Positions 26,713 to 35,266 are shown, numbered from the stretch's first letter. The stretch: 64,000 nucleotides of DNA from an uncultured Aquimarina sp. (GCA_947501475.1 CANMWA010000015.1:62001-126000); one strand, 5' to 3'. The notes: a model not told the origin generated them from the letters alone. Translations and numbers: made by a program.

Positions 26713-27230
26713 TTTTTAAGAAAGCGAGCAAATCCCATTCTACTTAACATTTTCTTTTCAAAATTCCAGAAAAATTTAAATTGCCCAAATAACCAACCTA
26801 CTATAAGTAATAGTATTTGGTATATAGGAAATATAAGCAATATACGTACTGGCCAGTATATCCAATTACTGGTAACTGTTTTTTCAAGACCAAATAATGT
26901 AAGAATAGGATCAGAAATTCTTGCGGCAGTAGATCCTGTAATAGCAAAAGCAATAAAAATAGCAATCAGCTCCCAACGATATGTGACTTGCCATTTTTTT
27001 TCTAACACAGAAAAGAGTTTTAGTGTAATAAAAAGAAGTAGGGCAGAAGAAAAAATCGTAATAGCAGATAATAAACCGATATAAGATACTTCGGTTTGAA
27101 AAACACCAATGGATTTTAAAATATATTTTCCGATCAAATAACCAGAAAAAAGTAAACTAAGCAATCCTAGTACGGGATATAAAAGTTGCCAACTTGATTG
27201 AATCTCCCAACGTTCTTTAAATTTTTGCAT
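26709..27230 (-). CDS. Hypothetical membrane protein (DUF6787-like)
   Basis: A 173-residue integral membrane protein with four hydrophobic segments. In order these are LLYPVLGLLSLLFSGYLI, SYIGLLSAITIFSSALLLFI, WELIAIFIAFAITGSTAARI and IYWPVRILLIFPIYQILLLI. The N-terminal pattern MQKFKERWEIQSSWQLLYP and the C-terminal FGQFKFFWNFEKKMLSRMGF fit a family conserved in Flavobacteriia whose members have a DUF6787 label; that assignment is from memory. Start taken as the ATG at 27230 rather than 27245. Function unknown. Confidence 0.6.
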   Translation of the reverse strand: MQKFKERWEIQSSWQLLYPVLGLLSLLFSGYLIGKYILKSIGVFQTEVSYIGLLSAITIFSSALLLFITLKLFSVLEKKWQVTYRWELIAIFIAFAITGSTAARISDPILTLFGLEKTVTSNWIYWPVRILLIFPIYQILLLIVGWLFGQFKFFWNFEKKMLSRMGFARFLKN

Positions 27231-27261
27231 GACGCAAAAATACAATTAAAAAATATTCAAA

Positions 27262-27693
27262 TCAAAAACTTCTTCCTCTAGTAGCGATAAAACGTTGCCT
27301 GTATCGTTGCTCAAAATATAAAAAATAGTTGTAGAGAAGATAATTTACTTCATAACCATAATTTATATTAGGTTCATAATTGATCTGTTGCATATAGAGA
27401 TTTGGATCAAATCGTTGTGGTTGCATAACACGTTGATTGTATTGAGTTACATACAGGCGATTTCTACTTTCTAAAAATTGCACAGAATAATACCCTCTTG
27501 GTCTTTGTGTTATTATCCATGAATTAAAACCGGGTTCAATAATAAGAATTTCATATTCTAAACTATCGTTAGCAATCCTTATTGTATCTGAGGCTTTATT
27601 AACCGAAGCTACATCCATTTTTCTTTTTTGCGTAGTAGTTGCACAACTCATTACAAATACTACAAGAACAACTACATAAACAATAGTTTTCAT
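27262..27693 (-). CDS. DUF6146-like lipoprotein
   Basis: A 143-residue lipoprotein (signal ending VVFVMSCATTT). The mature part has the recognisable stretch YEILIIEPGFNSWIITQRPR, followed by GYYSVQFLESRNRLYVTQYN and a Tyr-rich end (NYGYEVNYLLYNYFLYFEQR). This matches a small family of unknown function confined to Bacteroidota. It is probably anchored to a membrane facing the periplasm. The start is the ATG at 27693, where the signal begins. It lies 31 bases before the DUF6787-like gene in the same direction, so the two may be co-transcribed. Confidence 0.65.
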   Translation of the reverse strand: MKTIVYVVVLVVFVMSCATTTQKRKMDVASVNKASDTIRIANDSLEYEILIIEPGFNSWIITQRPRGYYSVQFLESRNRLYVTQYNQRVMQPQRFDPNLYMQQINYEPNINYGYEVNYLLYNYFLYFEQRYRQRFIATRGRSF

Positions 27694-27716
27694 TATTCCA
27701 ATTTTTATCAAAATAC

Positions 27717-27744
27717 AAAAAAGCCGAAGAATTATCTTCGGCTT
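27717..27744 (-). terminator. Terminator of the DUF937 gene
   Basis: Ten-base stem AAGCCGAAGA/TCTTCGGCTT with loop ATTA; on the minus strand it is followed by a T-run. Confidence 0.8.
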
Positions 27745-27765
27745 TAACCATTATTTAGTATTGTA

Positions 27766-28404
27766 TTATTTTCCGAAAAGTCCTCCTAAGAGTCCTCCAA
27801 GTCCACTCTTTTTATTTCCGCTACCGCTTAATAACATTCCTGCTACATCATCAAGAATACTACCATCACCATCGGCATCAAGAAAGGATTCTATAAGCGA
27901 TTGTTGTTTAGATCCGGGAGCTCCACCAGACATATTACCCAACATATTTGCCAACCCATTAGAGTCACTGACATTGTTTTGAGATGCTTGTTTGCCAAGT
28001 ACACCCATTAAAATTGGAGCGGCTACTTTTAGGATCTGACCTACAGAACCTGCGTCCATTCCTGATTTTTGGCTTAAAGCATTTTCTACCGCGGGTTGTT
28101 TACCACCTAGAATATGCCCTAGAATTCCGGCACCATCATTGGTTACACTTTGATCTACACCACCTTCAAACAGACCTCCTAGATTATCTAAAATGCCACC
28201 AGAATGTTTACTAGAAAGTGCATTCATTAATCCCGAAGCACCCTCAGAGGTCGATGCATTACGTTGCATAGCCCCCATAAGTACTGGCATTGCCATACTT
28301 AATAGATCACCTGTTTTGTTAGCAGGTTGACCTGTTTGAGAACTAACACCGTTAATAATTTGTCTACCCATCGGGCTATTTAAAAGTTCTAAAATTCCAG
28401 ACAT
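27766..28404 (-). CDS. DUF937 domain protein
   Basis: A 212-residue Gly/Ala/Ser-rich soluble protein of the DUF937 (YidB-like) family. It shows LLNSPMGRQIINGVSSQTGQ, then repeated amphipathic helices such as LSMAMPVLMGAMQRN and LKVAAPILMGVLGKQASQ. A calcium-loop-like DADGDGSILDDVAGML follows, and a Gly-Leu-rich tail (GGLLGGLFGK). Members have no established function. The gene is a single unit with a good terminator. The Asp-rich loop (DADGDGS) resembles a dockerin or EF-hand calcium loop, which is a feature of this family. Confidence 0.8.
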   Translation of the reverse strand: MSGILELLNSPMGRQIINGVSSQTGQPANKTGDLLSMAMPVLMGAMQRNASTSEGASGLMNALSSKHSGGILDNLGGLFEGGVDQSVTNDGAGILGHILGGKQPAVENALSQKSGMDAGSVGQILKVAAPILMGVLGKQASQNNVSDSNGLANMLGNMSGGAPGSKQQSLIESFLDADGDGSILDDVAGMLLSGSGNKKSGLGGLLGGLFGK

Positions 28405-28525
28405 AGTTGTATTTTTTTTTAATGAATCTTAAAGTTACATTTTTTATGGATAGAATTAAAGATTGCATATAGTTTTATTTTAACAAAAAATCGCTAAAAA
28501 ACCACATAGTAAGATAAAATGCATA

Positions 28526-28560
28526 AAAAGCGCTGTTTCGAAATACGAAACAGCGCTTTT
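28526..28560. terminator. Strong terminator after serA
   Basis: Perfect 15-bp inverted repeat (28526-28540 with 28546-28560) and a 5-base loop, between the DUF937 gene start and the serA stop; it ends transcription of the serC-serA unit. Confidence 0.85.
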
Positions 28561-28588
28561 TTATAATACTATTACTTTATAAGGCTCT

Positions 28589-29539
28589 TTATTTTAAAAT
28601 CGTGATGATTTGATCTGCTAATTCTTGACCAATTCGATCTTGAGCTTCTCCTGTAGCTGCACCAATATGTGGAGTTAATGATATTTTACTATTCATTAAA
28701 ACTTTAATCGCTGGGCTTGGTTCATCTTCGAATACATCAAGACCTGCAAAACTTAATTTTTCTTTTTCTAATGCATCTACCAATGCTACTTCATCGATTA
28801 CACCACCACGAGCTGCATTGATGATACCAGCTCCGTTTTTCATTTGTTCGATTTCAGGTTTACCGATTACATATTCTTTTTGTGCAGGAACGTGTAGTGT
28901 AAAGAAATCAGCGTTTTTCAATACTTCTTCTTTAGAAACTGTTTTTATTTTAAAATTAAGAGATTGACCGTCAAAAAATTCTAAAGGGATATCAACTTCT
29001 TCTATAAAAGGATCATATGCAATTACATTCATACCCACACCAATTGCTATTTTTGCAGTGGCTTGCCCTATTCTTCCTATCCCAAGAACTCCTAATGTTT
29101 TTCCTCTTAATTCGGTACCACCTGCATAGGCTTTTTTGAGGTTTTTAAATTTACTATCACCTTCTAATGGCATATTTCGGTTTGCGTCGTGTAAAAAACG
29201 AACACTACCATATAAATGAGCAAAAACTAATTCGGCTACAGACCCTGACGATGCAGCTGGTGTATTGATTACCTGTAATCCTTTTTCACGAGCATAAGCA
29301 ACATCTATATTGTCCATACCAACTCCACCGCGACCTATAATCTTAAGTGATGGGCAGTTATCTATGATATCTGTTCTTACTTTGGTAGCACTACGCACTA
29401 AAAGTACCGATATTTCATTTTCATTAATATAACTTACTAACTGATCTTGAGCTACAGTTGTTGTTATTACTTCGAAGCCTTCTTTTTCTAAGGCTTCGAT
29501 CCCGCTTTGAGATACTCCGTCGTTTGCTAATACTTTCAT
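28589..29539 (-). CDS. serA: D-3-phosphoglycerate dehydrogenase (short form)
   Basis: NAD-dependent D-2-hydroxyacid dehydrogenase, 316 residues, assigned to the first step of serine synthesis because serC is next to it. Visible: IIGRGGVGMDNIDVAYAREK, NAD-binding GVLGIGRIGQATAKIA (residues about 148-163), NAARGGVIDEVALVDALEK with the catalytic Arg region, and the catalytic His in LTPHIGAATGEAQ. It lacks the C-terminal ACT domain of longer SerA proteins, so serine feedback through ACT is absent. It follows serC by 70 bases. Confidence 0.88.
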   Translation of the reverse strand: MKVLANDGVSQSGIEALEKEGFEVITTTVAQDQLVSYINENEISVLLVRSATKVRTDIIDNCPSLKIIGRGGVGMDNIDVAYAREKGLQVINTPAASSGSVAELVFAHLYGSVRFLHDANRNMPLEGDSKFKNLKKAYAGGTELRGKTLGVLGIGRIGQATAKIAIGVGMNVIAYDPFIEEVDIPLEFFDGQSLNFKIKTVSKEEVLKNADFFTLHVPAQKEYVIGKPEIEQMKNGAGIINAARGGVIDEVALVDALEKEKLSFAGLDVFEDEPSPAIKVLMNSKISLTPHIGAATGEAQDRIGQELADQIITILK

Positions 29540-29554
29540 TACTAAATTTTTTAT

Positions 29555-29579
29555 GTCATTCCCGCGTAGGTGGGGATCT
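29555..29579. repeat. REP-like imperfect palindrome between serC and serA
   Basis: GTCATTCCCGCGTAGGTGGGGATCT has the look of the widespread GTCATTCCCGCGnnnGCGGGAATCT short interspersed palindrome, with several mismatches in the right arm. Its relatively high GC contrasts with the surroundings. Only one copy is seen in this window. Confidence 0.4.
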
Positions 29580-29609
29580 ATTTTATTAATTTATCTTATG
29601 AGATTATAA

Positions 29610-30674
29610 TTATGCTTTTCTTTCTAAATCTCCCATAATGTCTACTAGAGCAGCTACGCTATTCATAGTCATTGCATTATACATACTTGCTCTATAACCA
29701 CCAACACTACGATGCCCGTTAACTCCATTGATGCCTCCTTCTTTACACATAGTCTCAAAAGTTTCTTTAAGATCTTCATTTACTAATGTAAATGTAGCAT
29801 TCATGTGTGATCGATCTTCTTTTGCTGCAAACCCTTTAAACAGAGGGTTTAAGTCAATTTCTGAGTAAATAAGTTTAGCTTTCTTTTCGTTTAATTCTTC
29901 GATAGCAGCAATACCACCTAGTTTTTTAAGCCATCTTAAGGTAAGCATCGATGTATATACAGCAAATACAGGAGGTGTATTAAACATACTTCCTTTGCTA
30001 ATATGTACTTGATAATCTAACATTGATGGAATTTGTCTCTTTATTTTACCCAGAATATCTTCTTTTACAACAACCAGAGTAGTTCCTGCAGGTCCCATGT
30101 TTTTTTGAGCACCAGCATAGATCAAACTAAATTTTGAATAATCAAGTTCTCTTGAGAAAATATCACTACTCATGTCACATACTAGAGGAACATTTGTAAC
30201 AGGGATATCTTTGATCTGTGTACCGAATATTGTATTGTTACTGGTACAATGTAGATAGTCTATATCTGTAGGGATTTCATATCCTTTTGGGATATAGTTG
30301 TAGTTGGCATCTTTAGATGAAGCTATTTCTACAACTTCTCCAAAAAACTTAGCTTCTTTGATTGCTTTATCACTCCAACTACCAGTATTAATATACCCAG
30401 CTTTTGATTGTAATAAATTATATGCAGCCATAAGGAACTGAGTACTAGCTCCACCTTGTAGAAAGAGTGCTTTATATCCTTTGCCTTCTAGTCCCAATAA
30501 TTCTAGAGCTAGACTACGGGCTTCTTCCATAATATCAACAAAATCTTTACTACGATGTGAAATTTCAATAATAGAAAGACCGGAGTCATTATAATCTAAT
30601 ACAGCCTGAGAGGCTTCTTTAAATACTTCTTGGGGTAAAATACAGGGTCCAGCGCTAAAATTGTGCTTTTTCAT
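29610..30674 (-). CDS. serC: Phosphoserine aminotransferase SerC
   Basis: PLP enzyme of 354 residues converting 3-phosphohydroxypyruvate to phosphoserine. Signatures: HNFSAGPCILPQEVFKEASQ at the N-terminus, SIIEISHRSKDF, LQGGASTQFLMAAYNLL, CTSNNTIFGTQ, the PLP-lysine region IYAGAQKNMGPAGTTLVVV (Lys near residue 195) and NGHRSVGGYRASMYNAM at the C-terminus. It is transcribed with serA downstream. The upstream LuxC-like reductase gene is in the same direction 127 bases away. Confidence 0.95.
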   Translation of the reverse strand: MKKHNFSAGPCILPQEVFKEASQAVLDYNDSGLSIIEISHRSKDFVDIMEEARSLALELLGLEGKGYKALFLQGGASTQFLMAAYNLLQSKAGYINTGSWSDKAIKEAKFFGEVVEIASSKDANYNYIPKGYEIPTDIDYLHCTSNNTIFGTQIKDIPVTNVPLVCDMSSDIFSRELDYSKFSLIYAGAQKNMGPAGTTLVVVKEDILGKIKRQIPSMLDYQVHISKGSMFNTPPVFAVYTSMLTLRWLKKLGGIAAIEELNEKKAKLIYSEIDLNPLFKGFAAKEDRSHMNATFTLVNEDLKETFETMCKEGGINGVNGHRSVGGYRASMYNAMTMNSVAALVDIMGDLERKA

Positions 30675-30801
30675 CAGTAATCTTTAATTGTTGTTAAATA
30701 TTCCAGTTTTCTAATTATTTCTTGCTTCTCTATTAAGAGAGAAAAAACATCACAAAGGTGCTAATAATCTTATAAAAATTCATTGTCAAAATGATAAATA
30801 T

Positions 30802-31863
30802 TTAATTAATTTTTGACAAAAATTCAATTATATCTACACCATCTGCGTAATCCGAAAGTTTAGGACATTGCGTTTGTCCAAAATTAACACTATCAGGAGC
30901 AATATCTTTACTAACGATACATTGAATTTTTTCTTTATCGATGTCTAACTTTTGTATTAATTCACTTTCAGAAGTGTATGTTTCATAAAACAGTGTTGCA
31001 ATGGGTGAAGCATAACTTTGGTCTTCTTTTAGCATCAAAAAGCCATTTTCAAAAAGCTTATAATTACTCATTAAATAAACTGCTTTATTATAATCATAAT
31101 TATTAGCATATTTTGCACTATTCATTATCGTATTATATGGATAAATAGCTTTAAAAAACTTATCGAAATCATACCCTTTGGGGATCATTAATTTAGAAAC
31201 ACTTCTGCAACCTAGGCCATAATATCTAAATATATCTTCTCCAAGGGCAGCAAGCTGTTCTGTAGTTTCATTACCAGTTAGTATAGCGACAGAGTTTCTG
31301 TTTTTTCTGATAATATTAGGAACCTTTCCAAAATAATATTCAAAATATCGAGCGGTATTATTACTTCCTGTTGCTATCACTGCATCAAAATGAGGAAACT
31401 TTTGGTCAGTAAACAAAATGTATTCTTCGAACCTAGGTTCGATAGCAATTAGATATGCGGCTATATATGGTAATATTTGATTGTCACCTGAAGATTGTTT
31501 TACTATAATTTTATGTCCAGAAATTAATACTGATAAAAAATCATGAAACCCTACTAAAGGGATATTTCCTGCCATTATTATGGCAATAGTTTTTGGAGTT
31601 ATTTCTGATAACGAATATTTTGAAAGCCATAACTTTAGATTTTCTTGTGTAAGAATATCACTCCACTGTGCTATTGAAAAAAGAACATTTTCTTTTGTAA
31701 ACCATCCATTGTAATGTACTGCATTTTCAATTTTATGAACCATTTGTTCAAAAAAATCATCATTTAAAAGAACAGTATTAACTTTCTCATAACCAGTGGT
31801 TTTAAATTGACTAAAGAAGTTTCCTAGTTCAGAAAAAGCGTTGATTCTATCATTTAATAACAT
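30802..31863 (-). CDS. LuxC-like acyl-CoA reductase
   Basis: A 353-residue protein of the LuxC acyl-CoA reductase family (aldehyde dehydrogenase fold). Visible: IAIIMAGNIPLVGFHDFLSV and LISGHKIIVKQSSGDNQILP (substrate/cofactor entry), DAVIATGSNNTARYFEYYFG, KNRNSVAILTGNET, and the catalytic Cys in YYGLGCRSVSKLMIP near residue 219. In luminous bacteria LuxC makes long-chain aldehydes, but no luxAB or luxDE is present. In Bacteroidota this gene recurs with serC, serA and a ferredoxin, suggesting another substrate; which one is unknown. Confidence 0.8.
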   Translation of the reverse strand: MLLNDRINAFSELGNFFSQFKTTGYEKVNTVLLNDDFFEQMVHKIENAVHYNGWFTKENVLFSIAQWSDILTQENLKLWLSKYSLSEITPKTIAIIMAGNIPLVGFHDFLSVLISGHKIIVKQSSGDNQILPYIAAYLIAIEPRFEEYILFTDQKFPHFDAVIATGSNNTARYFEYYFGKVPNIIRKNRNSVAILTGNETTEQLAALGEDIFRYYGLGCRSVSKLMIPKGYDFDKFFKAIYPYNTIMNSAKYANNYDYNKAVYLMSNYKLFENGFLMLKEDQSYASPIATLFYETYTSESELIQKLDIDKEKIQCIVSKDIAPDSVNFGQTQCPKLSDYADGVDIIEFLSKIN

Positions 31864-31869
31864 TTCTTA

Positions 31870-31901
31870 TTTGTTTATCACTAGTTTACGAGTTATTTTT
31901 G
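31870..31901 (+). promoter_or_regulatory. Bacteroidota promoter of the ferredoxin gene
   Basis: TTTG at 31870-31873, a 20-base gap and TATTTTTG at 31894-31901 fit the TTTG-N19/20-TAnnTTTG consensus very well. The ATG follows at 31928. Confidence 0.6.
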
Positions 31902-31927
31902 TTGCAAATTTAGAATAAAAAAGAGCT

Positions 31928-32278
31928 ATGGCAATTATAATAACAGATGAATGTATAAACTGTGGTGCATGTGAGCCAGAATGCCCTAATACTGCAATTT
32001 ATGAAGGTGCAGATGATTGGAGATATTCTGACGGCACAGACCTAGAAGGCGATGTTATACTACCTGGTGGTAAAGAAGTGAATGCAGAAGAAGCCCAAGA
32101 GCCTGTAAGCGATGAAATATATTATATAGTGCCTGATAAGTGTACAGAGTGTAAGGGTTTTCATGAAGAACCTCAATGCGCAGCTGTATGCCCGGTAGAT
32201 TGTTGTGTTCCTGATGAGGATGTCGTTGAGACTGAAGAATTCCTTTTGCAGAAGCAAGGTTTTATGCACAATGAATAA
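31928..32278 (+). CDS. 4Fe-4S dicluster ferredoxin
   Basis: A 116-residue electron carrier. The first cluster motif is CINCGACEPECP near residues 9-20. The second half has CTECKGFHEEPQCAAVCPVD around residues 74-93, with the insertion between its second and third Cys that is typical of YfhL/Bacteroidota dicluster ferredoxins. An acidic loop of about 50 residues separates the two halves. It diverges from the LuxC-like gene with only 64 bases between starts, an arrangement conserved in many Bacteroidota, so the reductase and ferredoxin may be linked in redox terms. Confidence 0.9.
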   Translation: MAIIITDECINCGACEPECPNTAIYEGADDWRYSDGTDLEGDVILPGGKEVNAEEAQEPVSDEIYYIVPDKCTECKGFHEEPQCAAVCPVDCCVPDEDVVETEEFLLQKQGFMHNE

Positions 32279-32300
32279 TATTTTATAGTAAATATGAATA

Positions 32301-32327
32301 AAAACCTGTCTGTTGACGGGTTTTTTT
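32301..32327 (+). terminator. Terminator of the ferredoxin gene
   Basis: Ten-base stem AAAACCTGTC/GACGGGTTTT with loop TGTT and a T-run, 22 bases after the stop. Confidence 0.85.
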
Positions 32328-32393
32328 ATGGGGATCTTTTAAATTTTAGTATTTTCGTCATGATAATTAAACCTCGAATCTAAAATAATGATC

Positions 32394-32996
32394 ATGAAAA
32401 AAATAATACTTTTAGTTTTTGCAATAGCATTTTCTATTACTTCTTATGGGCAATATAGGTGGGAAGTATCTGGAGGAGCAACTTTTTCAAAACTAAATCT
32501 TGACAATACCGAAACAAGTACAGGCACTGGTTTTTATTTAAATGCCGGATATGGATATTTAATGGGAGTAAGAGCTAGAACCAGTATCGTTTTTTCTTTA
32601 GAAGTATTACAACGTAATAGTGAAATAGATGTAGAAGGAGGTTTAGGACAGGATATAAAAGCACTCCAGGTGGGATTAAGTCCAAAATTTAGGTATTTAA
32701 CAGGTCGTGGAAAAGATAGATTCCGTGCTTTTGTAAATGTAGGCCCATCTTTTAGAGTGAATACAAATTTTGAAATAGGAGGGGTAGAATTAGAGGATGA
32801 TGCATATGAGAACCTAGTGATTGGCGGAGTATATGGAATAGGTTTCTCACAAATGATAGGAGAAATGTTCGATATTATGGCCGAAGTAGGAGCGATGAAC
32901 GACTTTGTAGATAATCTAGTGGATACCAATAGCAAGTTTTTTGATGTTTATGCAAGAGTAGGTGTGCGATTTAGAATCTATGATGCTCGAAGATAA
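32394..32996 (+). CDS. Outer-membrane beta-barrel protein
   Basis: A 200-residue secreted protein. The signal peptide (IILLVFAIAFSITSYGQ) is followed by WEVSGGATFSKLNLD and alternating amphipathic strands, ending YARVGVRFRIYDARR. The pattern GYGYLMGVRARTSIVFSLEV is typical of small Bacteroidota beta-barrels with eight or so strands. A second ATG two codons upstream (32388) is possible, but the signal begins at 32394. No specific function can be read. It is a single-gene unit with its own terminator. Confidence 0.75.
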   Translation: MKKIILLVFAIAFSITSYGQYRWEVSGGATFSKLNLDNTETSTGTGFYLNAGYGYLMGVRARTSIVFSLEVLQRNSEIDVEGGLGQDIKALQVGLSPKFRYLTGRGKDRFRAFVNVGPSFRVNTNFEIGGVELEDDAYENLVIGGVYGIGFSQMIGEMFDIMAEVGAMNDFVDNLVDTNSKFFDVYARVGVRFRIYDARR

Positions 32997-33022
32997 ATTT
33001 CATTAAAAATAAGTAGTATATG

Positions 33023-33047
33023 AATCCTGCTTTGGCAGGATTTTTTT
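33023..33047 (+). terminator. Terminator of the beta-barrel gene
   Basis: Eight-base stem AATCCTGC/GCAGGATT with loop TTTG, followed by a T-run. Confidence 0.85.
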
Positions 33048-33097
33048 ATACCCTCAATTTAATTTTTTGTAAATTAGATACTTACAAAGGGAATATT

Positions 33098-33967
33098 ATG
33101 TCAAACTGGGGATACATCGCAATTATAGTTTTTGCAGTATATATTATTGCCAGCATAGCTTTGTACTATCTTCAAGAATACTTTATTTTTAAACCAGAAA
33201 AGTTAGACAAAGATTTTCAATTTCATTATAATAATCAGGTTGTAGAAGAATATAATCTTGAAACCAGAGATGGAGCCATTATTAATGGACTACATTTTAA
33301 GGTTAAAGACCCTAAAGGTGTTGTTTTGTATTTAAAAGGCAATTCAAAAAGCATAAAAGGTTGGGGTAAATTTGCTGTAGACTTTACAAGGCATCACTAT
33401 GAGGTGATTATGGTAGATTATCGAGGTTTTGGTAAAAGTACAGGAAGACGATCCTTAAAAGCACTAAAACGTGATCTTCAGTTTGTTTATAGCAGAATTA
33501 AAGATAAAGTAGATGAAAAATATATCATTCTCTACGGTAGGTCTATGGGATCAGGATTTGCAGCAAAATTAGCATCTATTAATAATCCAAAAATGCTAAT
33601 TCTAGACGCTCCATATTATAGTTTAAGTAAAGTAGCTGCAAAATTTATCCCATTTATGCCAGTATCATTGATCATGCGATATCCCATTCCTACCTATAAA
33701 TGGCTTAAATATGTGAATTGCCCAATACATATTATACATGGTACTCATGATAGGTTAATTCCTTTCAAATCTAGTGTTAAACTATCAAAAATAAGACCTA
33801 AACTTACTCGTTTATATACTATTATTGGTGGCGGACATAAAAACCTTAATAATTTTGAATCCTATCACAAAATGCTTGGAGAAATTATTAATTCTAGAAA
33901 AAAATACCTAAATCTTTCTGACACCAGTATAGGAGTTACACATGCTGAAAAAAAGGTAAATGCCTAA
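33098..33967 (+). CDS. Membrane-anchored alpha/beta hydrolase, first of a tandem pair
   Basis: A 289-residue protein with one N-terminal hydrophobic segment (YIAIIVFAVYIIASIALYYL) followed by an alpha/beta hydrolase domain. Nucleophile elbow YGRSMGSGFA is near residue 148, the acid Asp in HGTHDRLIPF and the catalytic His in GGGHKN near the C-terminus. The usual HG of the oxyanion loop is replaced by LKGN (LYLKGNSKSIKGW), where the paralogue has FHGN. The frame stays open upstream to 33020, but that part lies over the terminator; ATG at 33098 has AAAGGG before it. It overlaps the next gene by eight bases. Confidence 0.8.
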   Translation: MSNWGYIAIIVFAVYIIASIALYYLQEYFIFKPEKLDKDFQFHYNNQVVEEYNLETRDGAIINGLHFKVKDPKGVVLYLKGNSKSIKGWGKFAVDFTRHHYEVIMVDYRGFGKSTGRRSLKALKRDLQFVYSRIKDKVDEKYIILYGRSMGSGFAAKLASINNPKMLILDAPYYSLSKVAAKFIPFMPVSLIMRYPIPTYKWLKYVNCPIHIIHGTHDRLIPFKSSVKLSKIRPKLTRLYTIIGGGHKNLNNFESYHKMLGEIINSRKKYLNLSDTSIGVTHAEKKVNA

Positions 33968-34775
33968 ACTTAAGAAAATATTACGGTTTATTGTTTTTGG
34001 CACTTTTTTTTATACTATTATCTTATTAATACTATATTTTTTTCAAGAAAGTATACTTTTTCAACCTGAAGAATTACCAGAAGAATATACATTTCAATTT
34101 GAACAGACTTTTGAAGAGTTTTTTTTGGAAACCAATGAGGGAGTATGCCTAAATGCAATCCATTTTATAAATAAAAACCCAAAAGGACTTATTCTGTATT
34201 TTCATGGCAATCGCGGTAGTTTAAGACGATGGGGTGAAATAGCATCATTCTTTGCTATCAAGGAATATGATGTGATTGTGATGGATTATCGAAGTTATGG
34301 TAAGAGTAGTGGAAAAATCACTGAAAAAAACCTGTATAGTGATGCACAATTATTTTATAATTACGCGCTGAACTATTATTCTGAAGATCAAATTACAATA
34401 TATGGAAGATCAATAGGAACTGGAATAGCTGTAGCATTAGCTTCAAAAAACCACCCTTGTAATTTAATATTAGAAACACCATATTACGATATTAAAGATG
34501 TTGTAGAGAGTTGGTTACCACACTTACCTACAAATGCACTTTTACGATTTAAAATCCCATCAGGTAAATTTATCCAAAATGTTACTTGCGATATAACTAT
34601 ATATCATGGTACTTCAGATGGAGTAGTACCTTATAAAACAGGGAAGCGTTTGTTTAATAGTATTCCTAATGTAAATAAAGAACTGATTACAATACAAGAA
34701 GGATCACATAATGATTTGATTGAATTTGATTCTTATCTAGATACAATTGATAAAGTTCTAGATAATAGTTTTTAA
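33960..34775 (+). CDS. Membrane-anchored alpha/beta hydrolase, second of a tandem pair
   Basis: A 271-residue paralogue of the gene before it. N-terminal anchor (GTFFYTIILLILYFFQ), oxyanion loop LYFHGNRGSLRRWGE, DYRSYGKSSGK, nucleophile elbow YGRSIGTGIA near residue 148, acid Asp in HGTSDGVVPY and His in EGSHNDLI. These resemble the ABHD13/Bem46-type serine hydrolases, whose substrates are mostly unknown. The eight-base overlap with the upstream gene and an AAAAGG just before the ATG suggest translational coupling. Confidence 0.8.
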   Translation: MPKLKKILRFIVFGTFFYTIILLILYFFQESILFQPEELPEEYTFQFEQTFEEFFLETNEGVCLNAIHFINKNPKGLILYFHGNRGSLRRWGEIASFFAIKEYDVIVMDYRSYGKSSGKITEKNLYSDAQLFYNYALNYYSEDQITIYGRSIGTGIAVALASKNHPCNLILETPYYDIKDVVESWLPHLPTNALLRFKIPSGKFIQNVTCDITIYHGTSDGVVPYKTGKRLFNSIPNVNKELITIQEGSHNDLIEFDSYLDTIDKVLDNSF

Positions 34776-34785
34776 TCATATAAAA

Positions 34786-34815
34786 AAACACCATACCTAT
34801 AAAAGTGTGGTGCTT
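34786..34815. terminator. Bidirectional terminator
   Basis: A hairpin (CACCATAC against GTGTGGTG, one G-U pair) with A- and T-rich flanks, between the convergent genes ending at 34775 and 34856. Confidence 0.65.
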
Positions 34816-34855
34816 TCAAATATATTTTATAAATAGATCAAATTACTATTTGATA

Positions 34856-35266
34856 TTAATACGCCATAAGTGCATCTCTGTATTCTCTTAGATCTAAAAC
34901 ATTTGTTTTATTCTTAACACTTTTTGTTAGAGAAACTAAATATTTAAGACTTTCTACAGGGTTCTCGACTTCCTTATCTTTTACAGGTTCGGTGTCTTCT
35001 TCATCAACGGGTTCATCATCAGGAATAGGGATTAGAAAAGAATTATTCTCTTCGATGTGCTCATAAGTGAAACGAAGAACCTTTACCACTAATGGTATTT
35101 GCTCTTCTAATGCATATTCTCTTAGTTTTTTAAGATCTTCAATAAGTGTATCTGTATTAATACCTGTATTTTCTAGATCTTCCAGAATTTTATCAATTAA
35201 CTTGATGGCCTTTTTATTTTCCAAAGGAGTAAAATTATTATAATGGTTAGGTAATGATATGTGCAA
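34856..35266 (-). CDS. Hypothetical soluble helical protein
   Basis: A 136-residue protein I do not recognise. It is mainly helical and rich in charged residues: ENKKAIKLIDKILEDLENTG and EDLKKLREYALEEQIPL near the N-terminus, a central acidic linker (PDDEPVDEEDTEPV at about residues 82-95), and a C-terminal helix ending YRDALMAY. There is no signal peptide and no membrane segment. Composition is clearly coding. No neighbour in the same transcript suggests its role. Confidence 0.6.
   Translation of the reverse strand: MHISLPNHYNNFTPLENKKAIKLIDKILEDLENTGINTDTLIEDLKKLREYALEEQIPLVVKVLRFTYEHIEENNSFLIPIPDDEPVDEEDTEPVKDKEVENPVESLKYLVSLTKSVKNKTNVLDLREYRDALMAY

Noticed and set aside
30802..31863. Bioluminescence operon
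   Set aside because: Only the LuxC-like gene is present; luxA, luxB, luxD and luxE are absent and the neighbours are serine synthesis genes.
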